The notes beneath the pieces are model-generated. The model was not told where the DNA came from and searched no databases. It saw only the letters and a program-made list of their open reading frames with translations. From Agromyces subbeticus DSM 16689 (GTDB taxonomy: Bacteria > Actinomycetota > Actinomycetes > Actinomycetales > Microbacteriaceae): a stretch of 64,000 bases of DNA. The stretch is from contig NZ_ATXG01000003.1 in NCBI RefSeq assembly GCF_000421565.1, positions 186,001-250,000 of the forward strand, given 5' to 3'. A program made the translations under genes and the position numbers. Each line of letters starts with the position of its first letter. The first letter of the stretch is position 1. Below, one piece after another: positions 8,698 through 17,186 of this stretch.

Positions 8698-9413
8698 CCC
8701 GCCGCGGCGTGCTGCTGATCGGCGCCAACTCCGACATCGGCCTCGCGATCGCCCGGGCCTTCGCCGCGACCGGTGACGCCGTCGTCGGTGTGGGGCTCGA
8801 GGCATCCGGCGACCCCGTCTTCGAGCGCGAGCTCATCGCCGACTGCAGCCGAGCGGATGCCGCGGCGCAGGCCGTCGCCGACGCCGAGCAGGCTCTCGGC
8901 CGGCTCGACGTCGTGGTGCTCGCCGCTGCCCGAATGCCCATCGGCCGGGCCGAGGGGACGAGCGACGACGACTGGCGCGGTGCGCTCAGTGCGACGCTCG
9001 ACACGGCGTTCTTCGTGGCGCGCGCGGCGCTGCCTCGCCTCGCTCACGGGTCATCGATCGTCGCGGTCACCTCGGTGAACGCCTCGCTCGCAGCACCCGG
9101 GCTGCCCGCCTATGCCGCCGCGAAAGCCGGGGTCGAGGGCCTCGTGCGTCAGCTCGCGCTCGACTACGGCCCTCGCGGCATCCGCGTGAACGCGGTCGAG
9201 CCCGGCAGCATCTCGGCCACCGACACGGGCGAGAGCGAGGGCTACCCGCTCGGCCGCATCGGCCGCCCTGAAGAGGTCGCCGCAGTCGTGGCGTTCCTCG
9301 GCTCCGACGCCGCCTCCTTCATCACGGGCACGACGATCCCCGTCGACGGCGGTCTCTCGATCTCCTCCCCCGCCGCCTGGCTCAAGCCCGAGCTCCGCGC
9401 GCGCTGGCTGTAG
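8694..9413 (+). CDS. Short-chain dehydrogenase/reductase, likely sugar dehydrogenase
   Basis: A 239-aa classical SDR whose GTG start at 8694 overlaps the aldolase stop by 4 nt (GTGA), showing translational coupling. The nucleotide-binding segment is LLIGANSDIG (about residues 8-17), the catalytic Ser lies in VTSVNAS, the YxxxK is YAAAK and the C-terminal ITGTTIPVDGG is typical. The NNAG motif is replaced by LAAAR. Coupling to a keto-deoxy-acid aldolase suggests oxidation of an aldose, as for L-fucose or D-arabinose dehydrogenases, or reduction of the pathway's aldehyde product. The substrate is inferred only. Confidence 0.85.
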   Translation: MTRRGVLLIGANSDIGLAIARAFAATGDAVVGVGLEASGDPVFERELIADCSRADAAAQAVADAEQALGRLDVVVLAAARMPIGRAEGTSDDDWRGALSATLDTAFFVARAALPRLAHGSSIVAVTSVNASLAAPGLPAYAAAKAGVEGLVRQLALDYGPRGIRVNAVEPGSISATDTGESEGYPLGRIGRPEEVAAVVAFLGSDAASFITGTTIPVDGGLSISSPAAWLKPELRARWL

Positions 9414-9439
9414 TCAGGGCCGTCGGCGATGATGTCGGT

Positions 9440-10279
9440 GTGGAGTATGTGTCCAGGGTGCCGGGTCCGCCGCTCGACGGGCTGATCGGCGACCTCTACT
9501 ACCTCGAGGGCGCCCCGCCGTACTCCCGGTTGCTGCTGCCGGCGGCGCCCGCGCCGTTGCTCATCGTCAATCTCGGGGCGCCGTTTCTCATCAGAGCGGG
9601 CGACGAGCCAGAGGCCGTCGAGTACCGCGACGGCTGTGCGGTCACCACACCGACCCGTGCGTGGGAGTTCGGCTACCCGACGCCGACCCGGTCGGTGGGC
9701 GTGCACTTCAAGCCATGGGGGCTGGCCCCGTTCCTTCCGATGCAGGCGGCGGAGTTGTGCGACCGACCGGCGACGGTGGAGCAGATCTGGGGCGAGCCCG
9801 CTGTCGCCGAGTTGCGGCGCCGATTGACCTCTGCGGAGACACCGCAGGAAATGCTGAGGTTGCTCGAGGAGGAACTGGTGCGACGGTGGCGCACGATCGA
9901 CGGCCTCGACATCGTCCGCCACCTGAGCAGCGACATCGCAGAGACCGGCGGAGCGGTGCCGATCAGCGACCTCGGTGCGGCCAGCCGCGCCGGCAGCACC
10001 TACCTGGCGGCCCGATTCAAGGAGATCGTCGGCGTCACGCCGAAGCGGCTGGCTCGCAGCTACCGCTTCACCTCCACCGTGTTGGCGATCGACGTCGCTG
10101 TACCGATCGACTGGGCCGACGTCGCCGCCCGCGCAGGTTACTCCGATCAGGCCCACTTCGTCCACGAGTTCCGGGAGTTCACCGGGCTCACGCCGACCAG
10201 GTACGTCGAACTCCGACGGCGATTCCTGCGCGATCATCCCGACCACGCGCTCGACGGCTGGCCACTGCCGGCCGAGTGA
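9440..10279 (+). CDS. AraC-family transcriptional regulator
   Basis: A 279-aa protein with GTG start at 9440. The N-terminal half (RVPGPPLDGLIGDLYYLEG, FGYPTPTRSVGVHFKPWG) matches the cupin-like sensing domain common in actinobacterial AraC proteins. The C-terminal third holds two helix-turn-helix units: ISDLGAASRAGSTYLAARFKE and the better conserved IDWADVAARAGYSDQAHFVHE, then FREFTGLTPTRY. It lies 63 nt upstream of a DHFR-like gene in the same direction. That pair recurs in actinobacteria, so the regulator probably controls its neighbour rather than the sugar genes. Confidence 0.8.
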   Translation: MEYVSRVPGPPLDGLIGDLYYLEGAPPYSRLLLPAAPAPLLIVNLGAPFLIRAGDEPEAVEYRDGCAVTTPTRAWEFGYPTPTRSVGVHFKPWGLAPFLPMQAAELCDRPATVEQIWGEPAVAELRRRLTSAETPQEMLRLLEEELVRRWRTIDGLDIVRHLSSDIAETGGAVPISDLGAASRAGSTYLAARFKEIVGVTPKRLARSYRFTSTVLAIDVAVPIDWADVAARAGYSDQAHFVHEFREFTGLTPTRYVELRRRFLRDHPDHALDGWPLPAE

Positions 10280-10342
10280 TTCCTTACAAGCGCGACCGAT
10301 CACGACACACGAGACTGAGGACTCCAACAGAGGAGGAACCCC

Positions 10343-10924
10343 ATGGGGAAAGTGGTCATGAACGCGTCGGTTTCGGTGGATGGCTTCATCGCGGCTCCGA
10401 ACGATGATCCCGGTCCGCTGTTCGAATGGTTGGTCAGCGGCGATGTGCCGTTGGACGACAGCGGCGCACTGAAGGTGTCGCAGGCGTCCTACGACCACAC
10501 CCGGCCGTACTGGGACGAGATCGGGGTGACGATCGCCGGTCGTCATGTCTTCGACCTCACCGACGGCTGGGACGGGACGCCTCCGAGCGGGATCGACCAC
10601 GTCGTCGTCGTGACGCACCGGCCGGCGCCCGAGGGCTGGGACCCCGAGGCACCGTTCCACTTCGTCGACAGCATCGAAGCAGCCGTGACGAAGGCGCAGG
10701 AACTCGCGGGTGACCGCACTGTCGAGGTCGCTGCCGGCGACGTCGGGGGCCAGGTGCTCGCCGCGGGCTTGGTCGACGAGGTGCGCATGGACGTCGCACC
10801 GGTCGTGCTCGGGTCCGGCAAGCGCTACTTCGGCTCCGTCGACGCGCAGCACCTGCTCGACGACCCAGACGTCGTCGTTCAGGGCAACCGGGTGCTTCAC
10901 CTCCGCTATCCGGTGCGCCGTTGA
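10343..10924 (+). CDS. Dihydrofolate reductase-like (RibD C-terminal domain) protein
   Basis: A 193-aa protein whose ATG at 10343 is preceded by a strong AGAGGAGGA. It starts VVMNASVSVDGFIA, the signature of the RibD-C/DHFR-like fold, and contains TIAGRHVFDLTDGW, the NADPH-loop VEVAAGDVGGQVLAAGLVDE and a C-terminal strand region APVVLGSGKRYFG. Family members bind NADPH, but those encoded away from riboflavin or folate operons mostly have unknown substrates. A terminator-like hairpin follows 8 nt after the stop. It is likely co-transcribed with the AraC gene upstream. Confidence 0.85.
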   Translation: MGKVVMNASVSVDGFIAAPNDDPGPLFEWLVSGDVPLDDSGALKVSQASYDHTRPYWDEIGVTIAGRHVFDLTDGWDGTPPSGIDHVVVVTHRPAPEGWDPEAPFHFVDSIEAAVTKAQELAGDRTVEVAAGDVGGQVLAAGLVDEVRMDVAPVVLGSGKRYFGSVDAQHLLDDPDVVVQGNRVLHLRYPVRR

Positions 10925-10931
10925 CCGATCG

Positions 10932-10972
10932 AATCGGCCGGGTCGATGACGGTGTCGTCGACCCGGCCGATT
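10932..10972. terminator. Strong 15-bp hairpin between converging genes
   Basis: Perfect inverted repeat AATCGGCCGGGTCGA (10932-10946) and its complement (10958-10972) with an 11-nt loop. It sits between the stops of the DHFR-like gene (+) and the GH16 gene (-), and ends in TTT on the plus side and TT on the other. It probably terminates both transcripts. Confidence 0.75.
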
Positions 10973-10985
10973 TCACTGCGCCCAG

Positions 10986-13634
10986 CTACTGGTCGACCGG
11001 CACGAACTTCACGACGTTCGTGCGCAGGTAGCCGGCAGCGCCGTTCGTGAGCGTGACCGCGCCCGCCGTGCCGGCATCGAACGGCGCGGTGCCGAGCGAT
11101 ACCCATCTCATTCCGCCGCTGCGCTGGTCGATCTCGGTGACGGACGTGCCGTCGGCCGAGGTGACGGTGTACCGAGCGACCGGCGTCGAGTTCGCGTGGT
11201 TCGGCACCCACGCCCAGACCTCGTAGTCGCCCGCGGTCGGCAACTCCGGTCGCCACTCGACGCTCGCGATGCCGTTGTTGCTCGCGCGCGTCTTCGAGGC
11301 GAGCCAGCCCGGCACGCTCGAGGGTGCCCAGGTGCCCGCCGTCTCGGTGTAGCCCGCGTCTGCCACGCCGATGATCGTCATCGGCAGCGGAGTCACGCTC
11401 ACCGTCGTCGCCGCCGACTCGTTGCCGACGAAGTCGACGGTCGTCACCTCGATCGTGTGCGCGACACCGTTCTCGAGATCCGGCACCTCGAAGCCGAGGT
11501 CGCGGTTGTGCGCGTCGTTCGTGTTGCCGAACGGCTCGGGCGTGATGAGCTCGCCGTCGGCGTAGACGTTGTAGCCTCCGAGGTCGAGCTCGCTGTTCTG
11601 ATCCCAGTAGAGCACCGCCTTGCCGTTCGCCGCCTCGGCGACGAGGCCGGCCGGCGGTGTCGGCGCATGCGTGTCGAGCGGCACCACGGCGTCGACGGCG
11701 GCGGATGCCGCGGACTCGTTGCCGAGCCGGTCGACCGCGGTCACCGTGATGGCGTACGTCTCGCCGCCGAGCAGTTCGTGGAAGTCGAACGACGTGCGCT
11801 GCACGGGCTGCCAGGTGAATCGCTGCCCGTCGAGGTACACGTGGTACCCGGCCAGGTCGGCGTCGGCGACGGCCTGCCACTCGGCCGTGAACCAGTTGTC
11901 GCCGATGGGCGGCGTGCGCTCGACCTCGACCTCGAGGCCGGCCGGGGTCGCCGGCGCTCCGCTCTCGGGCGCTGCGGCGATGAACTTCACGGCATCGGCC
12001 CGCATGAGGCCGGTGGCGCCGAAGTCCTTGCCGAGTTCGACGTAGCCGTCGGCCCCTGCCGCGAAGTCGAAGTTGCCGAGTCGCAGCCACTTGGCCGTCG
12101 GCACGCTCGCGTCGATCGCCACCTCGGTGCTCTCGCCGCCAGTAACGACCGTGTAGTGCGCCTTCGCCGAGTTGGCGTCGCGCGGCACCACCCAGGCGTA
12201 GACGTCGTAGCTGCCGGCATCGGCGAGCTCGGGCGTCCAGCGCGCGCTCGCGCTCGAGGCGCTCGCGTAGCGGGTGTCGCTGCCACGCCAGCCCTTGACG
12301 CTCGTCGAGCCGCCCCACGTGCCGACCTCGGTGTATCCGGGCCCGCCGTTGTCGACGACCACCGCGGGCACGAACTTCACGGCATCGGCCCGCAGCACGC
12401 CGGCGCCTGCGGCATCGCCGGTCACCGAGACGCCCTGGCCCTGGCCGGGCGTGAAGTCGTGCACGCCGAGGCTCACCCACTGCTGGCCGGAGGCGCGCTG
12501 GTCGAGGACGACGTCGGTGCCGCCGTCGTCGCCCGTGACGGTGTACCGAGCAGCCGAGTGCCCGGTCTGCAGGATGTTCGAGTTCCAGGCGTAGACCTCG
12601 TACGACCCCGCGTCGGTCAGCGGCGGCGTCCACGATGCGGATGCCCCTGCGACATCCGTGCGGCGCACGTGCTTGTCTTGCGCGCCGAACGCGACCTGCC
12701 GGCCGTCGGTGAGCTCGTCGGTCCATTGCTTCGACTCGGTGTAGCCGGCATCGCCGTTGTCGACGACGAGCTGCGCCGCCGAGGCATCCGCCCCGCCCTC
12801 GACGGGTGCGAAGTACCGGAAGTAGTCCCACGTCGTCTCGCCCGGCAGGTTGGTCTCGTCGACCGGGGCGGTGTAGCCGAGCGTCGTGAGCCAGATGTTC
12901 TGAATGCCGTGCGGGCCAGCCTTCGGCAGCGTGTTCATGAGCACGCCGTCGGTGTAGAACCGCACCTCGGTCGGCGTCCACTCGAAGCCGTAGTTGTGGT
13001 ATTCGAGCGAGGTGTCGGCCTGGGTGACGAGCTTGCCCTGGTTGCCGACGTGCTCGGGCACGAACCAGTGCGAGTGGTAGGCGAGCTTGTCGGGCGCGTG
13101 CGAGTCGACCTCGAAGCCGTCGATCTCGTTGATGCGGTTGTGCGGGCCGCGATAGTCGGGCGCGTCGGGAATGTAGGCCGTGAGGCCCGTCGTCCAGAAC
13201 GCCGAGTGGAAGCCCTGATCGCCCCACAGCTTCGCGCGCGTCTCGTAGTAGCCGTAGCCGAACCAGCGGTTCGAGATCACGCCGCCACAGGTGTAGTTCT
13301 CGCCGTTGGCCTGCTCCGCCTTGATCGCGATGCGCAGCAGGCCGTCGCTCACGCTCACGTTGTCGGGCTGGTTCGAGCACTCGGCCTTCTCGCCCTCGCG
13401 GTAGAACCACTCGCTCTCGTCGAGGCCGGTGCCGTTCGCGTTGACGCCGTCGAACTCGTCGGCCCACGCGAGCTGGTAGCCGGGCGGGACATTCGAGGGG
13501 AACGGCTCGTCGGCCGCTTCGGCCGGGCCGACGCCCTGCGCGGCGACGAGCAACGCGCCCGACGCCGCGAGCGCCGTCGCGAGCGCGATGAAGCGCCGCG
13601 AACGAAGATGGAAACGGGTTCGATTCAGTGCCAT
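10986..13634 (-). CDS. Secreted GH16 endoglycanase with three golvesin-like and two Fn3 modules
   Basis: An 882-aa exported enzyme. The ATG at 13634 has AAGGAG 7 nt upstream. Residues 1-41 are a Sec signal (RRFIALATALAASGALLVAA, then AEAAD). GH16 spans about 48-280, with the catalytic ExDxxE as EIDGFE at 170-175 and conserved NRWFGYGYYETRAKLWGDQGF before it. Three golvesin C-terminal-like modules follow at about 290-425, 428-555 and 755-882, each containing AGYTE/PGYTE, AGSYEVYAW-type and RADAVKFVP-type motifs. Two Fn3-like repeats lie between modules 2 and 3. GH16 enzymes cleave beta-1,3/1,4 glucans or galactans; specificity is not decidable here. It follows the ABC importer genes on the same strand. 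Confidence 0.9.
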   Translation of the reverse strand: MALNRTRFHLRSRRFIALATALAASGALLVAAQGVGPAEAADEPFPSNVPPGYQLAWADEFDGVNANGTGLDESEWFYREGEKAECSNQPDNVSVSDGLLRIAIKAEQANGENYTCGGVISNRWFGYGYYETRAKLWGDQGFHSAFWTTGLTAYIPDAPDYRGPHNRINEIDGFEVDSHAPDKLAYHSHWFVPEHVGNQGKLVTQADTSLEYHNYGFEWTPTEVRFYTDGVLMNTLPKAGPHGIQNIWLTTLGYTAPVDETNLPGETTWDYFRYFAPVEGGADASAAQLVVDNGDAGYTESKQWTDELTDGRQVAFGAQDKHVRRTDVAGASASWTPPLTDAGSYEVYAWNSNILQTGHSAARYTVTGDDGGTDVVLDQRASGQQWVSLGVHDFTPGQGQGVSVTGDAAGAGVLRADAVKFVPAVVVDNGGPGYTEVGTWGGSTSVKGWRGSDTRYASASSASARWTPELADAGSYDVYAWVVPRDANSAKAHYTVVTGGESTEVAIDASVPTAKWLRLGNFDFAAGADGYVELGKDFGATGLMRADAVKFIAAAPESGAPATPAGLEVEVERTPPIGDNWFTAEWQAVADADLAGYHVYLDGQRFTWQPVQRTSFDFHELLGGETYAITVTAVDRLGNESAASAAVDAVVPLDTHAPTPPAGLVAEAANGKAVLYWDQNSELDLGGYNVYADGELITPEPFGNTNDAHNRDLGFEVPDLENGVAHTIEVTTVDFVGNESAATTVSVTPLPMTIIGVADAGYTETAGTWAPSSVPGWLASKTRASNNGIASVEWRPELPTAGDYEVWAWVPNHANSTPVARYTVTSADGTSVTEIDQRSGGMRWVSLGTAPFDAGTAGAVTLTNGAAGYLRTNVVKFVPVDQ

Positions 13635-13780
13635 GACAGTGCTCCTTTGCAGTGCAGCGGATGCTTCAGGGCACCTCGAGCACCGACCATCGCGCTGTTC
13701 GTGCGCACGAGCGGCACCGAGGCGTTCCGGCTTCGGCACCGGCCGCCTGCTGTCCCGCGCAGACGCCCGATGCCGAGGTC

Positions 13781-15088
13781 TTACGAGTTCGCGTCGAGCA
13801 GGTCCTGTACTTCCTTCTTCAACGAGTTGAGGCCCGACTGCACGTCGACCTGGCCCGCGAGGATGTTCGCGACGCCCGCACCGATAGCGGTGTCGATCTG
13901 CGCGGTCACGGGCACGCGGTCCCATGCGGCGCCGCGAGCGTGCTCGGAGACCTCGGTGCGGAACGTCGTCTGGTACTTGTCGGCGGCGAGCGCCGGGATC
14001 TGGTCTGCGACGGACTTCGCGGCCGGCGCGACTCCCGACTGCTCGTACTGCGCGGTCGCGGCCTCGATGTTCGTCGCAGCGTAGGTGATGAAGTCGCGGC
14101 TCGTGAGCTCGCCCTCGCCCGCACTCGCGAACAGGCCACCACCCCAGGCGCGGTTGTACGAGGGGTTGCCGTCAGCGGTGGGCCGGGCGATCGCACTGAT
14201 GTTGTCGATGATGTTCTGTGCGGCACCGTTCGTCTTCACGAAGGTCGACGCGAGCGGGGCGTCGTCGTAGAGGGCCGCGCGACCGCTCGCGAACAGGATG
14301 CGCGCATCGCTGCGGGCCACGTTGGTCTGGGTGAGACCGTCGTCCTGCAGCGACTTGTACCAGGTGATCGCCTCGACGCTCTCCTTGTCGCCGATCGTGC
14401 ACTCGAAGTCGTCGGTGACGACGGGGCTGCCCCAACCCCACATCCAGTGCGCGGCATCCTTCAGGTCGGGGTTCTTGGTGACCGCCGCGTAGGGGATCAA
14501 TGAGGAGTCCTGCGACTTGATCTTCTCGAGCGCGGTCGCGAACTGCTCGACGGTCATGCCCGACTTGATGCCGACGCTCTTGGCTATCTCGCCGTTCGTG
14601 ATGATGCCGATGCCCGACGCCGTGAGCGGCAGCACGAGGAGCTTGCCGTCCATCGTGTACGACTCGAGCACGCCCTGCGGGATGCCGAGCCCCTTGGCGA
14701 GGTCGGTGAGGTCGGCGAGCACGTTCATCGGCGTGAGCACCTGCCATCCGCCCGACTGGCCGACGCCCATGAGCTTGCCCGAGCGGCCGGTGAGTGCGAG
14801 CTGGGTCGCCGCCTGGTCGTAGGGGTAGATCACGGGCGAGACCGTGACGCCCTCTTCGGCGGAGAAGCCCTTGAGCACGGCCTCCCAGGCCGGCTTCAGG
14901 GCCTCCTCGCCGAGCGAGTTGCCGTAGAAGTTGATCGTCTTGGCCTTGGTGGCGGCGTTCGCGCCGGCACCGGCACCGGGTGCGGCCGGAGTGGCGCACC
15001 CGGCGAGGGCGAGGGCCCCGAAGGCGGCGAGCGCGGTGCCGCCGCCGAGGAAGGCGCGTCGGCTGAGCTGCGAGTTCGGGATGTTCAT
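13781..15088 (-). CDS. Sugar ABC transporter substrate-binding lipoprotein
   Basis: A 435-aa family 1 extracellular solute-binding protein. The ATG at 15088 has AAGGAG 6 nt upstream. The N-terminus combines a Tat-like SRRAFLGGGTALAAFG with a lipobox LALAGC, so it should be exported folded and lipid-anchored. The mature protein has the usual two-lobe pattern (TINFYGNSLGEEALKPAWEA, MDGKLLVLPLTASGIGI, WMWGWGSPVVTDD). It lies downstream of the two permease genes on the same strand and upstream of the GH16 gene. The layout suggests uptake of oligosaccharides released by that enzyme. No ATPase gene is present, so a shared MsmK/UgpC-type ATPase encoded elsewhere is expected. Confidence 0.9.
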   Translation of the reverse strand: MNIPNSQLSRRAFLGGGTALAAFGALALAGCATPAAPGAGAGANAATKAKTINFYGNSLGEEALKPAWEAVLKGFSAEEGVTVSPVIYPYDQAATQLALTGRSGKLMGVGQSGGWQVLTPMNVLADLTDLAKGLGIPQGVLESYTMDGKLLVLPLTASGIGIITNGEIAKSVGIKSGMTVEQFATALEKIKSQDSSLIPYAAVTKNPDLKDAAHWMWGWGSPVVTDDFECTIGDKESVEAITWYKSLQDDGLTQTNVARSDARILFASGRAALYDDAPLASTFVKTNGAAQNIIDNISAIARPTADGNPSYNRAWGGGLFASAGEGELTSRDFITYAATNIEAATAQYEQSGVAPAAKSVADQIPALAADKYQTTFRTEVSEHARGAAWDRVPVTAQIDTAIGAGVANILAGQVDVQSGLNSLKKEVQDLLDANS

Positions 15089-15140
15089 GGTGACTCCTTC
15101 GTCGAGGTGGGTGGATTCGAGTTGGTTCGGTGCATGCGCG

Positions 15141-15998
15141 CTACCCCTTGACCGCCCCCGACGCGAGGCCGGAGACGAAGTAGCGCTGGAGGAGGATGAA
15201 GATAATGGCCAGCGGCAGCGAGGTGATGAGGGATGCCGCCATGAGCGCCGGCCAATCGGCCGTGCCCTCGCGGATGAAGGCCTGGGTGAGGCCGGCAGGC
15301 AGGGTCTGCTTGTCGGGCCCGGCGAGTGTCAGCGCGAAGAGCAGGTCGCTCCAGCCGCGCATGAACGCGAACATCGCCGCCGTGATGAGCCCCGGCACCA
15401 CGAGCGGGAAGACGATCTGGAACATCGTCGCGATGCGCGAGAGGCCGTCGACCTTCGCGGCCTCGAGGATGTCGTCGGGCAGGCCGTCGATGATGCCCTT
15501 GAGCAGGAAGACCACGAGCGGCAACGTGAACGTCGTGAACGAGATGATGAGCGCCGTATACGTGTAGAGCAGGCCCGCCGAGCTCAGCATCAGGTAGAGC
15601 GAGATCAGCAGCAGCGCGCCGGGGATCAGCTGCCCGATGAGGAACATGAACATGATCGGGTTGCGGCCCCGGTAGCGGAACTTCGAGAGCGAGTAGGCCA
15701 TGAGCCCACCGACGAGCACCGAGAGCACCGCCGTGCCGATCGACACGATGAAGCTGTTCGCGAGGTTCTGCAGCAGCGCGTCGTTCTGGAAGAAGCCGAT
15801 GAAGTTCTCGAGGGTCGGGTCGACCGGGAAGAGCGGCCGGTCGAGGGCGAAGACCGCCTCCTTCTTCATGAAGGCCGTCGACGCGAGCCAGTAGATCGGC
15901 AGGAGGCCGAAGAGGGCGAGGAGGAGGAGCGCGATGCGCCCCGGGATCGAAAGTCGCGGGCGAACGATCGCCTCGCCGATGTCGCGGCCGCGGCTCAT
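15141..15998 (-). CDS. Sugar ABC transporter permease, MalG-type
   Basis: A 285-aa permease whose ATG at 15998 overlaps the stop of the preceding permease by 4 nt (ATGA). It has six hydrophobic helices, starting with PGRIALLLLALFGLLPIYWL, and the cytoplasmic EAA loop reads EAAKVDGLSRIATMFQIVFP. This is the second membrane subunit of a carbohydrate uptake family 1 (CUT1) importer. Expression should be coupled to its partner and to the binding-protein gene downstream. Confidence 0.92.
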   Translation of the reverse strand: MSRGRDIGEAIVRPRLSIPGRIALLLLALFGLLPIYWLASTAFMKKEAVFALDRPLFPVDPTLENFIGFFQNDALLQNLANSFIVSIGTAVLSVLVGGLMAYSLSKFRYRGRNPIMFMFLIGQLIPGALLLISLYLMLSSAGLLYTYTALIISFTTFTLPLVVFLLKGIIDGLPDDILEAAKVDGLSRIATMFQIVFPLVVPGLITAAMFAFMRGWSDLLFALTLAGPDKQTLPAGLTQAFIREGTADWPALMAASLITSLPLAIIFILLQRYFVSGLASGAVKG

Positions 15999-16930
15999 CG
16001 CTTCTCCAGTCGTCGGTTGAGCAGCAGGTAGGCGCTCGAGATGATCGCGAGCAGGATGAGCCAGAGCACGCCCATGGCGGAGGCCTTGCCGAGCTCGTAG
16101 CTGCCGAACGCGAGTTGATAGAGGCTGACGGCGAGCGTCGTCGTCGAGTCGCCCGGCCCGCCGCCGGTCATGACGAAGATCGTGTCGAAGTTGCCGAAGT
16201 TGTAGATGAACTCGAGCGTGGCGACCAGGGCGACCGGGCCGACGATGTGCGGCAGCGAGATGTAGCGGAAGCGCTGCGAGCGCGTGGCCCCGTCGATCGT
16301 CGCGGCCTCGAGCTGCTCGCTCGGCAGCGTCTGCAGCACCGAGAGGGCGACGACCATGATCCAGGGGAACGAGTGCCAGGTCTTCGCGATGACCACCGCC
16401 GCCATCGCGCCGGTGGGGTTGCCGAGCATGCTCACCTCGGGCAGGCCGACCATGGTCAGCAGGTGGTTGAGCACGCCGTAGCTGTCGTTGAAGATCCACG
16501 CCCAGAGGAACGAGACGACGACGCCGGGAAGCAGCCACGGCAGCATCAGCGTGCCGCGAAGGATGTTACGACCGCGCATGCGTGCATTCAGCAGCACGGC
16601 AAGGGCCACGCCGAGCAGCACCGGGAAGATGGTCGCGAGTGTCGCGAAGGTGAGCGTCGTGCCGAGGCGCGCCATGAACTCGCCGAAGATCGCTGTGTAG
16701 TTGTCGAAGCCGACGAAGGTTCGATCGGGGCGCAGCAGCGACTGGTCGTAGAGGCTCGTGCCGATGCTCGAGACGAGCGGGTAGATCGCGATCACGAGGA
16801 AGAGCAGGACCGCGGGGAGTGCGATCATGAACCCGAAGGTGCGATCCTTCGCGCCGAGTGTCGTGCGCCGCCTGGATTGCGGCTCGATTGGCTCGCGTGT
16901 CGCGGGCCGGTCGAGGATGGCTTGCTGCAT
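15995..16930 (-). CDS. Sugar ABC transporter permease, MalF-type
   Basis: A 311-aa permease. The ATG at 16930 (MQQAILDRPATREP) is preferred to upstream in-frame codons that would run into the promoter and operator zone. Six membrane helices are visible (FMIALPAVLLFLVIAIYPLV onward), and the EAA loop reads EAATIDGATRSQRFRYISLP. It is the first gene of the importer operon and is divergent from the IclR regulator, so that regulator probably controls it. The 256-nt gap to iclR holds an inverted repeat near 17026-17044. Confidence 0.9.
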   Translation of the reverse strand: MQQAILDRPATREPIEPQSRRRTTLGAKDRTFGFMIALPAVLLFLVIAIYPLVSSIGTSLYDQSLLRPDRTFVGFDNYTAIFGEFMARLGTTLTFATLATIFPVLLGVALAVLLNARMRGRNILRGTLMLPWLLPGVVVSFLWAWIFNDSYGVLNHLLTMVGLPEVSMLGNPTGAMAAVVIAKTWHSFPWIMVVALSVLQTLPSEQLEAATIDGATRSQRFRYISLPHIVGPVALVATLEFIYNFGNFDTIFVMTGGGPGDSTTTLAVSLYQLAFGSYELGKASAMGVLWLILLAIISSAYLLLNRRLEKR

Positions 16931-17025
16931 TGCGTTCACTTCCCGAGAGGTGGCGACCCTCTTCGAGGGCCCCTGTGCGTCGTCGTCACAGTCGTCAACG
17001 CTGACGTGCGGCCAGTAAACCACAA

Positions 17026-17044
17026 TGCGGATTCGAAATCCACA
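17026..17044. promoter_or_regulatory. Candidate IclR operator between importer and iclR
   Basis: TGCGGATTCGAAATCCACA is an inverted repeat with arms TGCGGATT/AATCCACA (7 of 8 pairs) around CGA. It lies in the 256-nt divergent intergenic region (16931-17186), which is also noticeably more AT-rich (CACAAAATGCATAACTC follows). A second partial half-site, TTTGGATT, lies about 20 nt further right. The position suits repression of both the permease operon and iclR. Confidence 0.5.
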
Positions 17045-17186
17045 AAATGCATAACTCACCCATATTTGGATTGCTTCGACCGATTCGGCTGGCTACACTG
17101 ACGGCAACGGCGCCGCCCGAGCGGGCACGTCGCAAGCGCAGCACCGGCATGGAGCGCGCGGCACCAGCATGAAGAAGGAGTCCCCG

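Noticed and set aside
9440-10924. AraC and DHFR-like genes as part of the sugar pathway
   Set aside because: They form a self-contained pair seen elsewhere in actinobacteria and do not supply a missing pathway step.
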